Part shown: piece by piece, positions 9,306 through 20,800 of the stretch
How positions within the stretch are numbered: position 1 is the stretch's first letter
Layout of the letters: the number at the start of each line of letters is the position of its first letter
NCBI GenBank assembly: GCA_001655205.1
Contig: LPNZ01005326.1
Location: 1-26,228 of the forward strand
Source: Lenisia limosa
Taxonomy: Eukaryota; Breviatea
Reading direction: 5' to 3'
Length of the DNA stretch: 26,228 nucleotides
The notes under the pieces: model-generated
Databases searched by the model: none
What the model saw: only the letters and a program-made list of their open reading frames with translations
Told to the model about the DNA's origin: nothing
Program-made: the position numbers and the translations under genes

Positions 9306-10759
9306 ATGGACTCTAAAACTGCAGTTTCAGCCGGATTCCCAATGGATGACCAAGGTCGCACCTATCACTTGGAAACAGCTGAAGGACAAGGTATTGTGTT
9401 TCGGTCTTATGGGCGTATTTACTTCCGTTTAGTTGCTAACAGGATCATTTTGTGCCACACTGGCGGATTTGCTCTGGAGATTGCCAAAAAGATGACATCT
9501 GTTCACTTTAAGCACGTCTCTGGACGCGATTACGTGACTTACACGGGCCTTTACAAAGATGTTAGTATATATTTGGTTATTTTGCACCAATAAGCACTCC
9601 CTTTCTTGAACTTGCATGACTACTTTTAGGTTCCTCTTACTGTTTGTGCTCTGAATGGATTGGTTTGTGGGATTTTAGATGAATATGGGGATAAAATTGG
9701 TGTTGCTTTTGTATTGTTTAATTGAAGAGGAACTATAAACGTTTGTGAGTGGGTGTTCTCGAACTTTTCCTTAGGTTAGTCTTTCCTGTAATTCATATTT
9801 ATTTTTTTTAGGGTCCTTCTATGATTGATTTTGCCATTCGTGAAATGAAGGCAATTCTCCCACCATGCCCCACAGCTATGGTTCTTCTGTAAGTACTTTT
9901 AAAAGGTCCCATTTTTTTTTGTGTGCTTTTTTTTTTTTTCCTTTCGTTTCTCAGACTCTTGTAGGTCGGAAATGGCAACGACCCCGAAGAAATACTACCA
10001 ATATAGTACCCTTGTTGCCAAGGATAGGTATGTGACTGCAGTTCCGTGCTGTTACGCTGTAGTGTTGCTGTTGTCCGCAACCCCAATGCCGATCAATCTT
10101 CCACCAACCCCCTTGAACATTACACTCTCCAAACTGCTGCACCTGCCGATACTGAACTTGTTGAGATCTTGACTGGCAAGCTTACTGACGCCAAGGTTTG
10201 TTCCTTTTCTGTCGGTTGGTGTGTGTGACTGCTCAGGTGTCTGTCAAGTCTGGTACCAACTGCTCATCTTCATCGTACCTATTCTCTAGAGGTCTGTTGC
10301 ATTTTCGATCTAGAGTGTCATTTGAAGCACTTACCTTGTAGCTATTGATGATACCAACTTCGAGGAGGGATCACAAGGTCTTCTCGACGCTGTTGTGAAC
10401 AGCAACGAGCAAATAGCCTGCCTCGATATGGAGACCTTCCATCTGTAGGTTTATTGCCACCTCATTATTGTCTAGTTTCGATCTTGCTCGCATCAGTTCC
10501 GACAAAGAAGCCCCCATCTGCCCCGCAATGGTTGCCGTTCTCACTCGTGCTAAGGACGAGACCATCAAAATGAGTGAAATCTCACAACGCGCTCTTGCCA
10601 GATCTGTAATCACCCCTGTCCTTAACAGTATGGTCGCGTGGACCCCAAAGGTATGTTCATCTATCCCTTTTTTTACCTATCTCCCAAAAGCCCTTACTAT
10701 TTCAGAAGGACATTGCCCCCCAGAACCCCGTGTGGGAAGGCCCTGCTATCAGCCTCTAG
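9306..10759 (+). CDS. PNP/UDP-family nucleoside phosphorylase, probably uridine phosphorylase
   Basis: Cytosolic phosphorolysis of a nucleoside to base plus ribose-1-phosphate (family PF01048); pyrimidine salvage if it is uridine phosphorylase. Start exon MDSKTAVSAGFPMDDQGRTY, then VANRIILCHTGGFALEIAKK, YVTYTGLYKDVPLTVCALNG and GPSMIDFAIREMKAILPPCP, which match the family N-terminal strand and the GxGxxS/GPS substrate region. C-terminal exons include VAVVRNPNADQ, TELVEILTGKL, AIDDTNFEEGSQGLLDAVVN and CLDMETFHLFDLARIS; the last matches the family's E-M-E nucleoside-binding motif. The end is NPVWEGPAISL and TAG at 10757-10759. The join around 9892-10061 is ambiguous: the best-spliced path gives SEMATTPKKYY, whereas the path resembling the phosphate loop (VGNGNDPEEI) meets an in-frame TAG. 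Introns are 35-170 nt. Confidence 0.78.
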
Positions 10760-10914
10760 AGTGTTTCTATCTGTATATATACATCCAATCACAAACAATC
10801 TGATTTAATTTGCTTACCGTTATATATGACATCAGATTCACTATTATTACATTTCGTATCATACCTATTTTCCATAATATGACGAGACACTGGATAGTTA
10901 GTTTTTCAAGGAAC

Positions 10915-13909
10915 TCACATTGGTTTGCCCTTCTTTTTCCTTGAGGTATCCTGTTGAGGCCTGTGTCTATAGTATAATAAAAAAAAAGGAAGACGAAACC
11001 CACCCCTTTTCAGCAGCGATATCCTGGAGATCTGAAAACATACCCAACTGGGCTGAAATTTGATTTTCTCTTTCAACTTCATTGTAGCCTGCCTGAAAAT
11101 TCGTCAAGTTGGGGACAAATTATAACAGATGATGAGAACTGTCATACCTCCATGTCGTCGACATCGCCAGCGTCGTCATAATCATTACGGTTGTATCCGA
11201 ACATGTTGCTAATGATCGAGGAATAATTGTTCTAAAGATTACTCCTTGACCGAAACAACAAACCTCATCAACTTCTTCCTCGTCAGCCAAGAAAGACATT
11301 GGATGGACACTTCCGTCTTCGTATTCGATTTCATCATCATCAACAATGAAGCCGTCATCTTCGAACTCGCTCATATCCGAGTCGTCACTGAGCCCCTCGA
11401 ATGCGTCACGTTTTACCTTCTTCGTTGTTTCAATGGATACTCCCTCAAGATCGGACACCTCCTGATTTTGAGATAACGTCACAATCATACCTCGTCATCT
11501 TGGTCATCATCATCATGTTCTGATTCTGATTCCTGAACCAGCTCGTCACCCATCCACTGGCCTGACATGATTTCTCCCTGGATGGAACTACAAAAATTAT
11601 CAAAAACCTTTTGCCTGACTTGAGAACTTCACGCTCGTTAGCATCAAGACCCTTGACCTTTGAAAGTGACGACAGAATTTCTGAAAAGTCAGGTTATTGT
11701 TGTCCATTTTTAATGTTCACCAAACCCACCAGCCATATTATTGCTTCGAAGNNNNNNNNNNNNNNNNNNNNNNNNNNNNNNNNNNNNNNNNNNNNNNNNN
11801 NNNNNNNNNNNNNNNNNTCACGCTCCTAGTAAAAGTTGAAAATAATCCAGGCAATCACGCAATATTTTGAAATGGGAAAGTTGCCGACACCAACCTTATC
11901 CGCCTTGACATCAACAATTTGATCAGGGGCAGAGTATTGATCTTCATCGGGTGCCTGCTTCCGACTTGCCACAGCCCGGGTGGACAGTTCTGCGAGTTAA
12001 ACAATAAGCCATCATACTTTGAGCCATTGACGGCTTGGAAAAGGCGGCACGCCCAGGTCCCTTTGTCGGAACAGTTTTGTTATCGGGCTCCATCATGTTA
12101 TTTCGTAACTTAGCGATGACTCTCATACGGATGGCAGTCTAGATTTCATAAATTAAGCAAGCAACGTACAGGGTCTGCTTCTTCAGATGGGTTGTCCTTT
12201 TGCAACTCTAAAGGATGATAAACTAAACTATCATGCCAACCCATTTCAGCGTCACAAAATGCTTTGCGCATTTTAGACTTGAAGAGCATTTGGTTGGCCT
12301 CCGAGAGAGATGGCGCTCGCTACGCCGTAAAAACAGACACAAAAAACATCGCTTTGTTAGCCCTCTTACAAACTTGGTGTTATACATTATACTAGTTTGG
12401 CCATTCCTAAGATGTTAATGTGATGACAAAGCAGAAGAAACTTACGGGAGAGGAGTGAAACGAGCTTGCTGCGCACGGCTTTTGGCTCGGAGTTTGTTCA
12501 TTCTTGGATTCTTGAACGGACTAAATGTAAATAAAATGTTTAAAGCACTATCAATCAAAGTATTATTTGGTGCTTCAACAAAAGCAACTCTATTTACCAA
12601 CGCTGGTTTTCGCTGAGCCGATTTTCGTTTGGTATCACCAATGTTCCTCCCTGAACGAATTTTTGCCTGTTGATAAGGAAAATCTCAAAAAATACACTGA
12701 ATTGAAGGAGGTTTCAAACCTGAGCCTGAACAACCTTGGTAGGAGGTGATGCAGATTTGGGGGTAATGCGATTGTTGTGCATTAAAGAAGGTTTGGCAGG
12801 AATAATCTATTAAGTTAAGTTTGTTGAAACAGAAAATGAAATAAAAAATGATGTTAGCCACAAACAAGTTTTCGTCCAAATAAGCCATCATTGTTATTTG
12901 TCGGTTTCTTTTTGATAGGAACGTGCTGCCTCTCCATTTTAAGATCAATATCTTCCTGAAAATGTAAGCGTTATGTATCTCCAAGGGCAACCTTAATGTG
13001 TTGATTTTTGGAATTTTGTTCCGCCTGCTTCAAAAGGTCTTCATAAGACACAGGGCCTGTCTACAGAAGTTGTTATATTCAAAGAACAAAATAACCTTTT
13101 TTGGCCGCTTTCTGGCATCACGATAGGCCCGCGCTTCAACAGAGCTCATGACAGCCTAAATCATAAAACAGAGGTTTAACCAAACCGCCTTGGGAACACT
13201 TTCGCCGGGTGTAGCCATTTGTCGCCGTTTGGCTGCTGCACGGATTTTGGCTTCAGTTTCAGCCTTTTTCTGATGTTCTCGTGCCTACATGGTCAATAAT
13301 TAGTGGAGAAGAGAAGCTTTTTTTGCAGCCCAGTTATTATAGTATATGCTGAATCTTTATTCCCCTCTGTCACTTAATTTACCTTGGGCATACCTTCTGG
13401 ATTTCGGAATTGGTTTGCGGTCGAAAGATACTCTTTGATTGGACAGATTCTCTTTTTCGCCTTTGCAATTTTCTCTCCTCAATTTCTGAATGTCAAAAAA
13501 CCTTCCATTTAACTTACGTTTTGTCTCCACAATAGGAATGTTGATTTTTGACTTCGGCTGGTATGACCTAAGAACATCCTTTTAAGTTATGTATCAAACA
13601 CTGAACCCCATACCAGGTCAATGGATTTGTTTTTCAACGCCTCTAGTCGTGCTCCTTCCTCTTGTTTCCTTTGGGACTTTTTGTTTATAAATTCAGAATA
13701 AGCCTACTTCTCTTTCACTTCGCTTCTTAGACCGGGTAGTACGGAAAGCAAGGTCTATAAAATAAACAGCAATAACTTGCTTACTTTCGGGGAGTTTTTG
13801 AATATTGGGAGAAAATAACATCACAATTATGTAGTAGGCTCTATTTCCAACCTTTTGCCTTGCTATCTGAGACCTTTGAGGCTTGGTTTAGAAGTGCAAG
13901 ATAAGACAT
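10915..13909 (-). CDS. SPT2-type histone chaperone
   Basis: Nuclear chromatin protein that binds H3-H4 and acts during transcription elongation (SPT2/SPTY2D1 family). Start exon MSYLALLNQASKVSDSKAKG (13850-13909), like the short N-terminal motif of SPT2 proteins. Basic, coiled middle exons follow: EEGARLEALKNKSIDL, ERKLQRRKRESVQSK, AREHQKKAETEAKIRAAAKR, EARAYRDARKRPKK and GPVSYEDLLKQAEQNSKN (about 13015-13060). Further exons give NPRMNKLRAKSRAQQARFT, NQMLFKSKMRKAFCDAEMGW and QAPDEDQYSAPDQIVDVKAD. The conserved acidic C-terminal domain is clear: SGQWMGDELVQESESEHDDD, SEFEDDGFIVDDDEIEYEDG, then SSIISNMFGYNRNDYDD (the family's I-x-x-MFGYNR signature) and GYNEVERENQISAQLGMFSD. It ends KKKGKPM and TGA (10915-10917). 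An N gap interrupts it at 11752-11817. At least one intron is only 28 nt (11990-12017). Confidence 0.82.
11752..11817. other. Assembly gap (66 N)
   Basis: Lies between the SPT2 exons with QIVDVKAD and ILSSLSKVKGLDANERE. It is not beside a G/C homopolymer, unlike several other gaps here. Confidence 0.99.
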
Positions 13910-14411
13910 CTCAAATAACGGTAACGGTAGAGCCCTGCTGAAATTAGTATTCATTCTTGAATTATTCAACTCCGCCCCTGGAATAAAATAAATGATTTAA
14001 AACCCAATACCTTCAAACACTGCCACTTGACTTGATGTGCTCAGACCCTGATGAACAGCAGCTGATCTAATCTAAAACTATCCTCACCATTTCATTCAAC
14101 CTGGTCCTGTGGGGGATGCTGCAATGCGCAGATGTACAGATGTGGTGAATGACAAGCAGCTATATGATGATGTGTAATAAATATGTGCTGTATGGTTGTA
14201 TGTGGTATGTGGGTCTGTGGTTTTGTGGTTTTGTCGTGTTAAATATATGTACATACATCTTGATTACTTTGGATTACCCACCTCTTCGTTTTCCAAAGTC
14301 CCCGCCTCTTTATTCTTCCCCAGACAAAGCAACAACAGACTTGTCGAGTCGTTTCTGAGGGTCAGTTTCAGTTTTCGCACAGTTTTCGCGTAGTTTCTTA
14401 ACCACTTCAAA
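13910..14411. other. Intergenic, divergent SPT2/MBL 5' region
   Basis: Separates two genes transcribed away from each other. Contains TGTGTAATAAATATGTGCTG and repeated TGTGGTTTTG motifs near 14160-14235 and CAGTTTTCGC twice near 14362-14390, just upstream of the MBL start. Short open frames on the plus strand show no domain or splice logic. It probably holds both promoters. Confidence 0.4.
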
Positions 14412-16191
14412 ATGAAGGCGGCAGTGGGTTTAAACTGTTTTGAGTGCGTTATTATTCTACTCCTTCATAATAATTAGGTAACAAACATTGACTGTTTCTA
14501 TGGGGGCATTGCCAAACTCGCTGGTTCGTATCTTATTAAGAATGCTGGAAGGGCAGGTTTGTAATGTTTGGTTTGATGATTTTTTTTTATTATTTTTTTA
14601 GCCTTCATTGATAACAACACTCGCTTCTGTGTTCCAAGACTGTTGAAAGAGCTTGAGACGCAGAATATGAAACCCCAAGATGTTTGAAAATTGTAGCTTT
14701 GATTATTCTAATACTCTAGGTTGACTATGTTATTATTACACATGTTCACCTTGGTTCGTTGGGAGCATTCAGTATTCATATTCAATGAATGTTCAAGACC
14801 CGTTATTCAGTATTTTTAACCCCCAGATCACGCATCCGGGTCAGCAGAGCTGATGAAGGCCTGTCCTAACGCCAAGCTTCTTGCCCATCCTCGCGCTGGT
14901 TTGTGCTCTTTTCTTATGACTCTTTCAGCTCGTCATGCAATCAACCCATCTCGTTTGGTGGCCTCGGCAACCCAGGTATGCTGAAAGGCTGCAAGTTGAT
15001 GCTTTAGGTCTATGGAGAGGAGGCAATGGCGAATTTGTATGGAGACATCGAGGGTATCCCAAGTGAAAGAGTCGTGGAGGTCAAGGTGTGTTCTATTGTG
15101 TAGACACTTATAAAATAGGATGGAGAGACCTTCTCTCTTGGAGACTCAAGACCCTTAAAGTTCCTCCACACTCTTGGCCATGCGAAGCATCACATGTGTG
15201 TTCTTGACAAGGTTAGTTGCCTCAAACCTTGCCCTTCTTCTAACTGTTAGATGGCAGATACTGTCTTCACTGGTGACTCCTTTGGTACATGCTACCAGCA
15301 CCTTGGGGTATGTGCCTCTCTTATCAATAAGTGAATTTTTACACCCCAGATTCCAAACCCCTTCGTGATGCCCACGATGAGCCCCACAGATTTCGATTTC
15401 AAAGAAGCGGTCAAGGTGGGTACTACCTTAGCATGGCTCACAATGCAGACAATCGACACTCTGAGGGACACTGGAGTCTCCGAATGTCGCCCTACGCACT
15501 TTGGCGCGTTCCCTCTCAACGATGACACTTGCAACCAGGTTTGTTGCGCCTCCAGTTATTGTTTAAAAAAACATCACTACATTTGATATCATAACACTTC
15601 AGATGAAGCATCGTTTGACTTTCGCGAATACCATTGTGCAAGTAAGAGAAGGATATCTTTATAACATCACAATGAGTGAAAACTGTTTTATTTCCAAGGA
15701 TGCTGAAAAGATGGAGGCAGATTGCTCATTTGATGAATTGACTGACTTTTGCACTAAGAAGTTGGGGGGGGGGGGGGGGGGNNNNNNNNNNNNNNNNNNN
15801 NNNNNNNNNNNNNNNNNNNNNNNNNNNNNNNNNNNNNNNNNNNNNNNNNNNNNNNNNNNNNNNNNNNNNNNNNNNNNNNNNNNNNNNNNNGAGTTGATCT
15901 TGGCGGGTGCACCTGAGACAGACAAGTGCCTTGAGTTCTTCAAAACAGATATTGATGTTAACGGACAGGTAAGCAGAACGGGATGGGATGAACTGTTTAA
16001 AAGGGGTCTGTGACCAATGTTAGCTTGGGAGGTGGCTAGACTTCTTCAAGTCGGGTATAGATGTGAGTGGAAAGGTGAGTTGAAGAGCGCAAAGTGTCGC
16101 TTTGGAAAATGCTCATTATTTTTAACCATTTCAGGGATTGGCATTTGCTGCCCATATGATCTGTGAGAAGAGACGCAAGGCTGCTGCTTAA
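14412..16191 (+). CDS. Metallo-beta-lactamase-fold hydrolase
   Basis: Zn-dependent hydrolase of the MBL superfamily (glyoxalase II-like fold); substrate unknown. Start MKAAVGLNCFEC, a 30 nt intron (14448-14477), then VTNIDCFYGGIAKLAGSYLI and AAFIDNNTRF, the first beta strands. The metal-binding motif HxHxDH is THVHLDHASG, split by an intron near 14751. Next come CPNAKLLAHPRAARHAINPS, FLHTLGHAKHHMCVLD (third metal His) and TVFTGDSFGTCYQHLG (metal-bridging Asp), then ECRPTHFGAFPLND with the distal His. The C-terminal part includes EADCSFDELTDFCTKK, a poly-G/N gap, ELILAGAPETDKCLEFF, a near-duplicate exon at 16024-16074, and GLAFAAHMICEKRRKAAA with TAA. All canonical metal ligands appear present, so it is likely active. 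Introns are mostly 30-60 nt. Confidence 0.85.
15782..15890. other. Assembly gap (109 N) beside a poly-G run
   Basis: Follows 16 G (15766-15781) that continue the MBL exon after TKKL. Whether the G run is coding (poly-Gly) or an artefact cannot be decided here. Confidence 0.99.
16024..16074 (+). other. Near-duplicate MBL exon (possible alternative exon)
   Basis: A 51 nt, phase-0 exon flanked by TTAG and GTGAGT. It encodes LGRWLDFFKSGIDVSGK; the end of the preceding exon (to 15968) encodes CLEFFKTDIDVNGQ. Eight of 14 aligned residues are identical and several others conservative. Both end in phase 0 and can join GLAFAAHMIC at 16135, so both-included and exon-skipping forms remain in frame. Confidence 0.6.
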
Positions 16192-16299
16192 TTGTGTTGG
16201 CAATGGAGAGGGAATTCAATTGTCCAGAGTTGGTTGGAGTGAACAAAGCAGATAAGACACTTAACGGACCTCACAGTCGAAACAGAAAACAGAAGCAGG

Positions 16300-17438
16300 T
16301 TAAACTCTTCTTGGATTTTCCGGGGACTTATTCCAGCGCTCACGGCACATGTGCTTCAGCTGACTCAATTTCAAAGACGGGAACTCCTCCCTTATGGGTC
16401 AGTTCGAAGTGTAACAATCAGCCAACAAAAAAAAAAGACTTTTTAACAACCATGTCTCAGTTAAAAAGATGTCAATTACATATTTATGATATAAGCTGAC
16501 AATCCATAAAAAAAAACTCCCACAAACTTCATCATTGGAAGTTGTCTTGCCTCATATTCGATATAAGTAGTTTTTGATTGGTCCCTGAACAGTCAAAACC
16601 AGACGATGCTGTGGCCCAAAAGAGACCCGAAGGCCCAACAAACACAGACAGCGCCTTGAGTGCCCCTTCAACTCCAGTAGCCTCAATATCATCTATTCCT
16701 CTCTCGCGGTTCAGATTATCTTCTAGTGTCTAGATGGTGATATTGAAGTTCCTCGAGTGGTACTAATGCAGACAGTACCTCACCTTAGGCTGTTCCTTAA
16801 CCCTTGGGTTCTTGGGGGCCTCGGGCTTCACAACCTGTTTTGATGATAATTTTAAGTTTCTCCAAAATATAACAATATTCTTTCATTGGCAATATATACA
16901 TCGATAATAACGAATGGAACCCCACCTGAGAAGCTAACGCACGTGCCATCATTTGAGCCCGTGTCACCTGGTCGGTCAGAAAGAGGTGGTCTACTATGGT
17001 TTCACACCTTTGGTGTCACTGGCTTCTTGGACTTTCTCGTCATCTCTTTCGTAATTTGTGCATCCTCATCTGCTAAAATTGCCTGTATATGATAAAGAAA
17101 AAGGTAAAGGAATGTAAAAGCCAGGCTCAACTTACGTTCTTTGCCTCCTTGTTGAGCCTCTTGCGCTCCAACGCGGAAGCCTCATCATCTTTTCTTTGTG
17201 ACTTCTTATTCAGCCGTTTGTTCACCTTTTCATCGCTCTCCACCCATTTCTAGAATTTTGTTATTTAAATCCAGAGCAGCCAGCACTGATATCTCCCCAN
17301 NNNNNNNNNNNNNNNNNNNNNNNNNNNNNNNNNNNNNNNNNNNNNNNNNNNNNNNNNNNNNNNNNNNNNNNNNNNNNNNNNNNNNNNNNNTTTTTCAAGT
17401 GAAGCTTCTCCTTGGTTCCAGTCTTCTTCTTTGAATTC
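16300..17438 (-). CDS. CCDC124/Lso2-like ribosome-associated protein
   Basis: Small basic coiled-coil protein of the CCDC124 (animals)/Lso2 (yeast) family, which binds idle ribosomes at the subunit interface and helps recovery from stasis. Start exon MNSKKKTGTKEKLHLKK (17390-17438), then an N gap. After it come ESDEKVNKRLNKKSQRK and EASALERKRLNKEAKN, AILADEDAQITKEMTRKSKK, VTRAQMMARALASQ (matching the family's VTRAQI segment) and VVKPEAPKNPRVKEQPKV. Next, NLNRERGIDDIEATGVEGAL and KALSV parallel the family's ENVNR...IEDAIAVLSV, followed by IEYEARQLPMMK. The last exon EEFPSLKLSQLKHMCRERWN with KSPENPRRV and TAA (16300-16302) matches the family C-terminus (LSQLKQ...W..SP.NP). Highly expressed in most organisms; no sign of disruption beyond the gap. 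Confidence 0.85.
17300..17390. other. Assembly gap (91 N)
   Basis: Follows CTCCCCA on the plus strand and falls just after the first CCDC124-like exon on the minus strand, so part of the N-terminal basic region is missing. Confidence 0.99.
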
Positions 17439-17827
17439 ATCTTGGCAATTTAGTCGTTTAACTATATGTAAATAATAATAATAAGGTTGTTGGTGCGAAG
17501 TGTTCACTTATACTCTTCGTATTTCTTTCTACTATACTCACTGATTAATCTGATAATACTCTCACACTATACTCGCCACTATACTAAGCACTGACTACAA
17601 CAAACAAATAAAACAAGCACGTTACGTCAACGCAAACATGAACGCGCGCGCCTTTTTTTTGGTTCCCACTGCCATCAGCCATTCTCCTTCGCCACTGTTA
17701 TTACAGGCCGCCAACAGGCCCAGATCAGGCCACCACTTACTACTTACTAAGAAGAAAGGCTAGGAGTGATTGTGGAGGTGTAGCGGTGTAGCTCTAGGAG
17801 GACCTTGCTTCCGTCACATTGTCAAAG
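17439..17827. other. Intergenic, divergent CCDC124/PMS2 5' region
   Basis: Contains three CTATACTC-type repeats near 17530-17585, the GC-rich GAACGCGCGCGCC at 17641-17653 in an AT-rich setting, and a T run at 17654-17661. The CG-rich island midway between two diverging starts is a candidate shared promoter core, but no known factor site can be named with confidence. Confidence 0.4.
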
Positions 17828-20800
17828 ATGACTGGTAAGTCTGTGCTTCTTCATATTTATTTTCCAGCCCGACTATCTACGATTGACCAAGCTACTATCC
17901 ACAAGATATGCTCTGACCAAGTTCTTCTCGTGAGTTGTGACAGTCTTTTGTTTCTTAATAACACAACATGTTTTTTTTTTTACTTCGTAGGACCTCGGAG
18001 CAGCAGTTAAGGAGCTTGTAGAGAACAGTGTTGATGCTGGTGGGTAAACTTTTTCATTTTAACAGAAGATGATCGCAAATGCAGCTTCATCAAATCTTGT
18101 TATATTCTCTCATAAAGTGCAGGAGCTACAACAGTGGACGTGAAGTTCTTCGATCATGGTCTTTCAGTTGAAGTTTGTGGGCTATCTCAAGACTGTTTTT
18201 GGATTGAGCGACAATATTTTACGAGTTTCTGACCTCGTAGGTGACAGATAACGGAAGTGGTGTTCCCCCAGAAATGCACAAAGAACTAAGTTAGTCGAGT
18301 TATATATTTTTGGCGATTCGTTTATATGAACTGTCTATCTTGTGCGACATCTTTGTTCTCACCACCAGCGCGGAGGCACCATACCTCCAAACTTCGCCGG
18401 TTTTCAGATTTGGAAAGTGTCGCGTCATTCGGGTTCCGAGGAGAGGCCCTGCACTCTCTTTGCCAGCTTTCCGACGTTGAGGTGTGTTCTGCTTTGTTTC
18501 TGACACTTCAGATTACAACGCGAACTGAAAAGGAAATCGCTGGCAATCGCCTTGTCTACGATCACTCTGGTGAACTGACCAGTGTCACTCCAATGGCAAG
18601 ACAGGTTGGCAAATGGGCATAATTACCATGTCACTTTTGGATCATTTTCACATGTGTGAAATATCATTTTCCGCGCAGTGATATGATACGTCATAAAGTA
18701 TCAAAGCTTCCCGTCCAATTAATAGCGAATGTAATATAGCAATTAATACTGTAATTAATAGTTTTTTGATCAGATACCATCTTTTTAAGGATTATTATTT
18801 ATTAATTGCACTATTTGGGCGGGTTCTTACTCATATCCACTCATGTGAGAATTGACTGACACGTCTTTATTAATGATAAGCCCTCATGCTATCTTCGTTC
18901 ATCTTTTCGACTCGAAAGCCGGACATATGATCATATCACTGGTGGGGGCTACCATATTCCGAAAAATGGGGATTTTTTGACGCGCCCCAAAGAACGATTT
19001 ATCTTTAGATCGGAACAACTGTGAAATTCTCGAATCTCTTCTCAACACTACCGGTGCGTCACCGTGAGTTCCTCAAAAACAAAAAGAAAGAGGTGGGGTA
19101 GAATTCTGTCAAATTTTATGTTCAATATGTCTCTCTTCTGAGTATTTAACGTTTTAGTACACTCGTGCAATTCAGCTTCTCCAAGGTTATGCTGTTGGGC
19201 TGGAGGGAATCCGCTTTACTGTTTCACACAAGCCACTCAAAGGGTTTGTGCAAGGTGTTAAGTTGACTCATCAATATAGCAGTTTATCTGTCGCGTTGCA
19301 CACCCCAGGTGGCCAAGCCAAATACCTCGATAACGCTTGCGCTGTTTTTGCCGCCAAAGTTAATGGGTTTCTTATTGGAGACTATGACAGCTTCATCATT
19401 TTAACTTTTTAGCTCAGAAATATGGTGGTACCCTTGGACGCTTCTGTTCTGTCAAGGTTTGTTGTGAAAACCGGATCAAAAAATAGTTTTAAACCATAAT
19501 GTAGTGGAGTTACTCTAAGCGGACATACTTCGAAACCTGCCCGTGACTGTAGCCGACCAACTTCCGACAGAATTCTGTTTTTCCTGAACTCTCGTCCTGT
19601 TGAACTTCCAAAGGTATTATTTTGTCTTGAATCGTAATATTCACCTTTTAAGGTGGCTCGAACCATCACCGAATGCTTCCGCACTGTCATTCCGGGTGCC
19701 TTTCCTATTGCAATTTGTCTTCTTACGGCGCCTCCTGGTGGGTGCTTCCATGTAATGGTAATAACCTACATGTATACGTCATATAATTCATGGTTTCGGT
19801 TAACGTCCCAGGGACCTATGATGTCAACGTGACTCCTGATAAGCGAACTGTTTTTATCAAGGATGAGGATGCCCTTCTGGATGTGATCAGAGTTGGCGTA
19901 TCTACTTTTCTGTTATTTCTCTTGCCTATGGTTTTACTTATTATTTAGACTGCTCTGGAAGTGGTGTATGCGTCTGATATTCAAACCATTTCAATTCAGC
20001 AATCTATCACTGCTTTTGCTTCTCCACAGCCTAAGCCTTCCCTTCATGGTTCAGGGAGTCCGCTATCTCTCCTCTTTGCCCAAGGTCATAACATTTAACA
20101 ACTCTAGAAAGTTCGACCCCAGAAACTCTTGATGTTTTCAGCCAGTTTTCTTCAGCCTCTACTGCGCCTATGAAAAGAAGAGTATGGTTCACTCATCTTT
20201 TTCATCATCTTGATAACCTGCTTCTTTCCTCTCCTTCTCTTTTTGGCGCTTGAATCATGATCCAGCCTGACTCGCTGCTTGAATCTTATGCTTCTGGCAA
20301 GCCCTCAGCAGCTCCTCATCGCAACAAGGTTTGTTTTCCATGAAGGAAAATATTCTTATTCGCAATGAACTAGAAATATGGAAAATTTTGAATGTAATCG
20401 TTTTCAGGAAAAAAAGGCGCGGGTCTTGCTGTTCAATGACAGGGATGAAGAACCGGAGGAAGAGCTTGAGGGGTGCGTGACTTTCCACTATTTTCTCACG
20501 GATAAGGGATTTGAGTGATTTTATTGCGGGTGAAGAGGAGAGTATACCTGTTACTGAAGACGAAGACGTTGACACTGATGAAGAAGAGAAGAGAGCAACT
20601 CAATACAGGTAGTGTGGATGGCCTCGGGCTTTTTCTATTTCTCATTTTAACACATTGCAAGAGGGTGACTCTTCTAGGCTTGAAGACATGGAACAAGAGA
20701 AACAAATGCGATTGAGAGTAATTGGGCAAAAAATAGAAATCTTCTATAAGATAAGTTCCTACTGTGATTGCTGTAGGAAGAATTCGAAGCAAAGATACAG

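Noticed and set aside
13730-13745. Apparent in-frame TAG in SPT2 (after VKEK), which with the phosphorylase TAG hinted at stop-codon reassignment
   Set aside because: A GTACTA...GTAG intron removes it, and TAG is used as a normal stop in the phosphorylase and ankyrin genes, so reassignment is not supported.
14149-14393. Two plus-strand frames with MYVVCGSVVLWF-type hydrophobic peptides
   Set aside because: They lie in the divergent SPT2/MBL intergenic region, derive from TGTGGTTTTG-type repeats and have no splice or family support.
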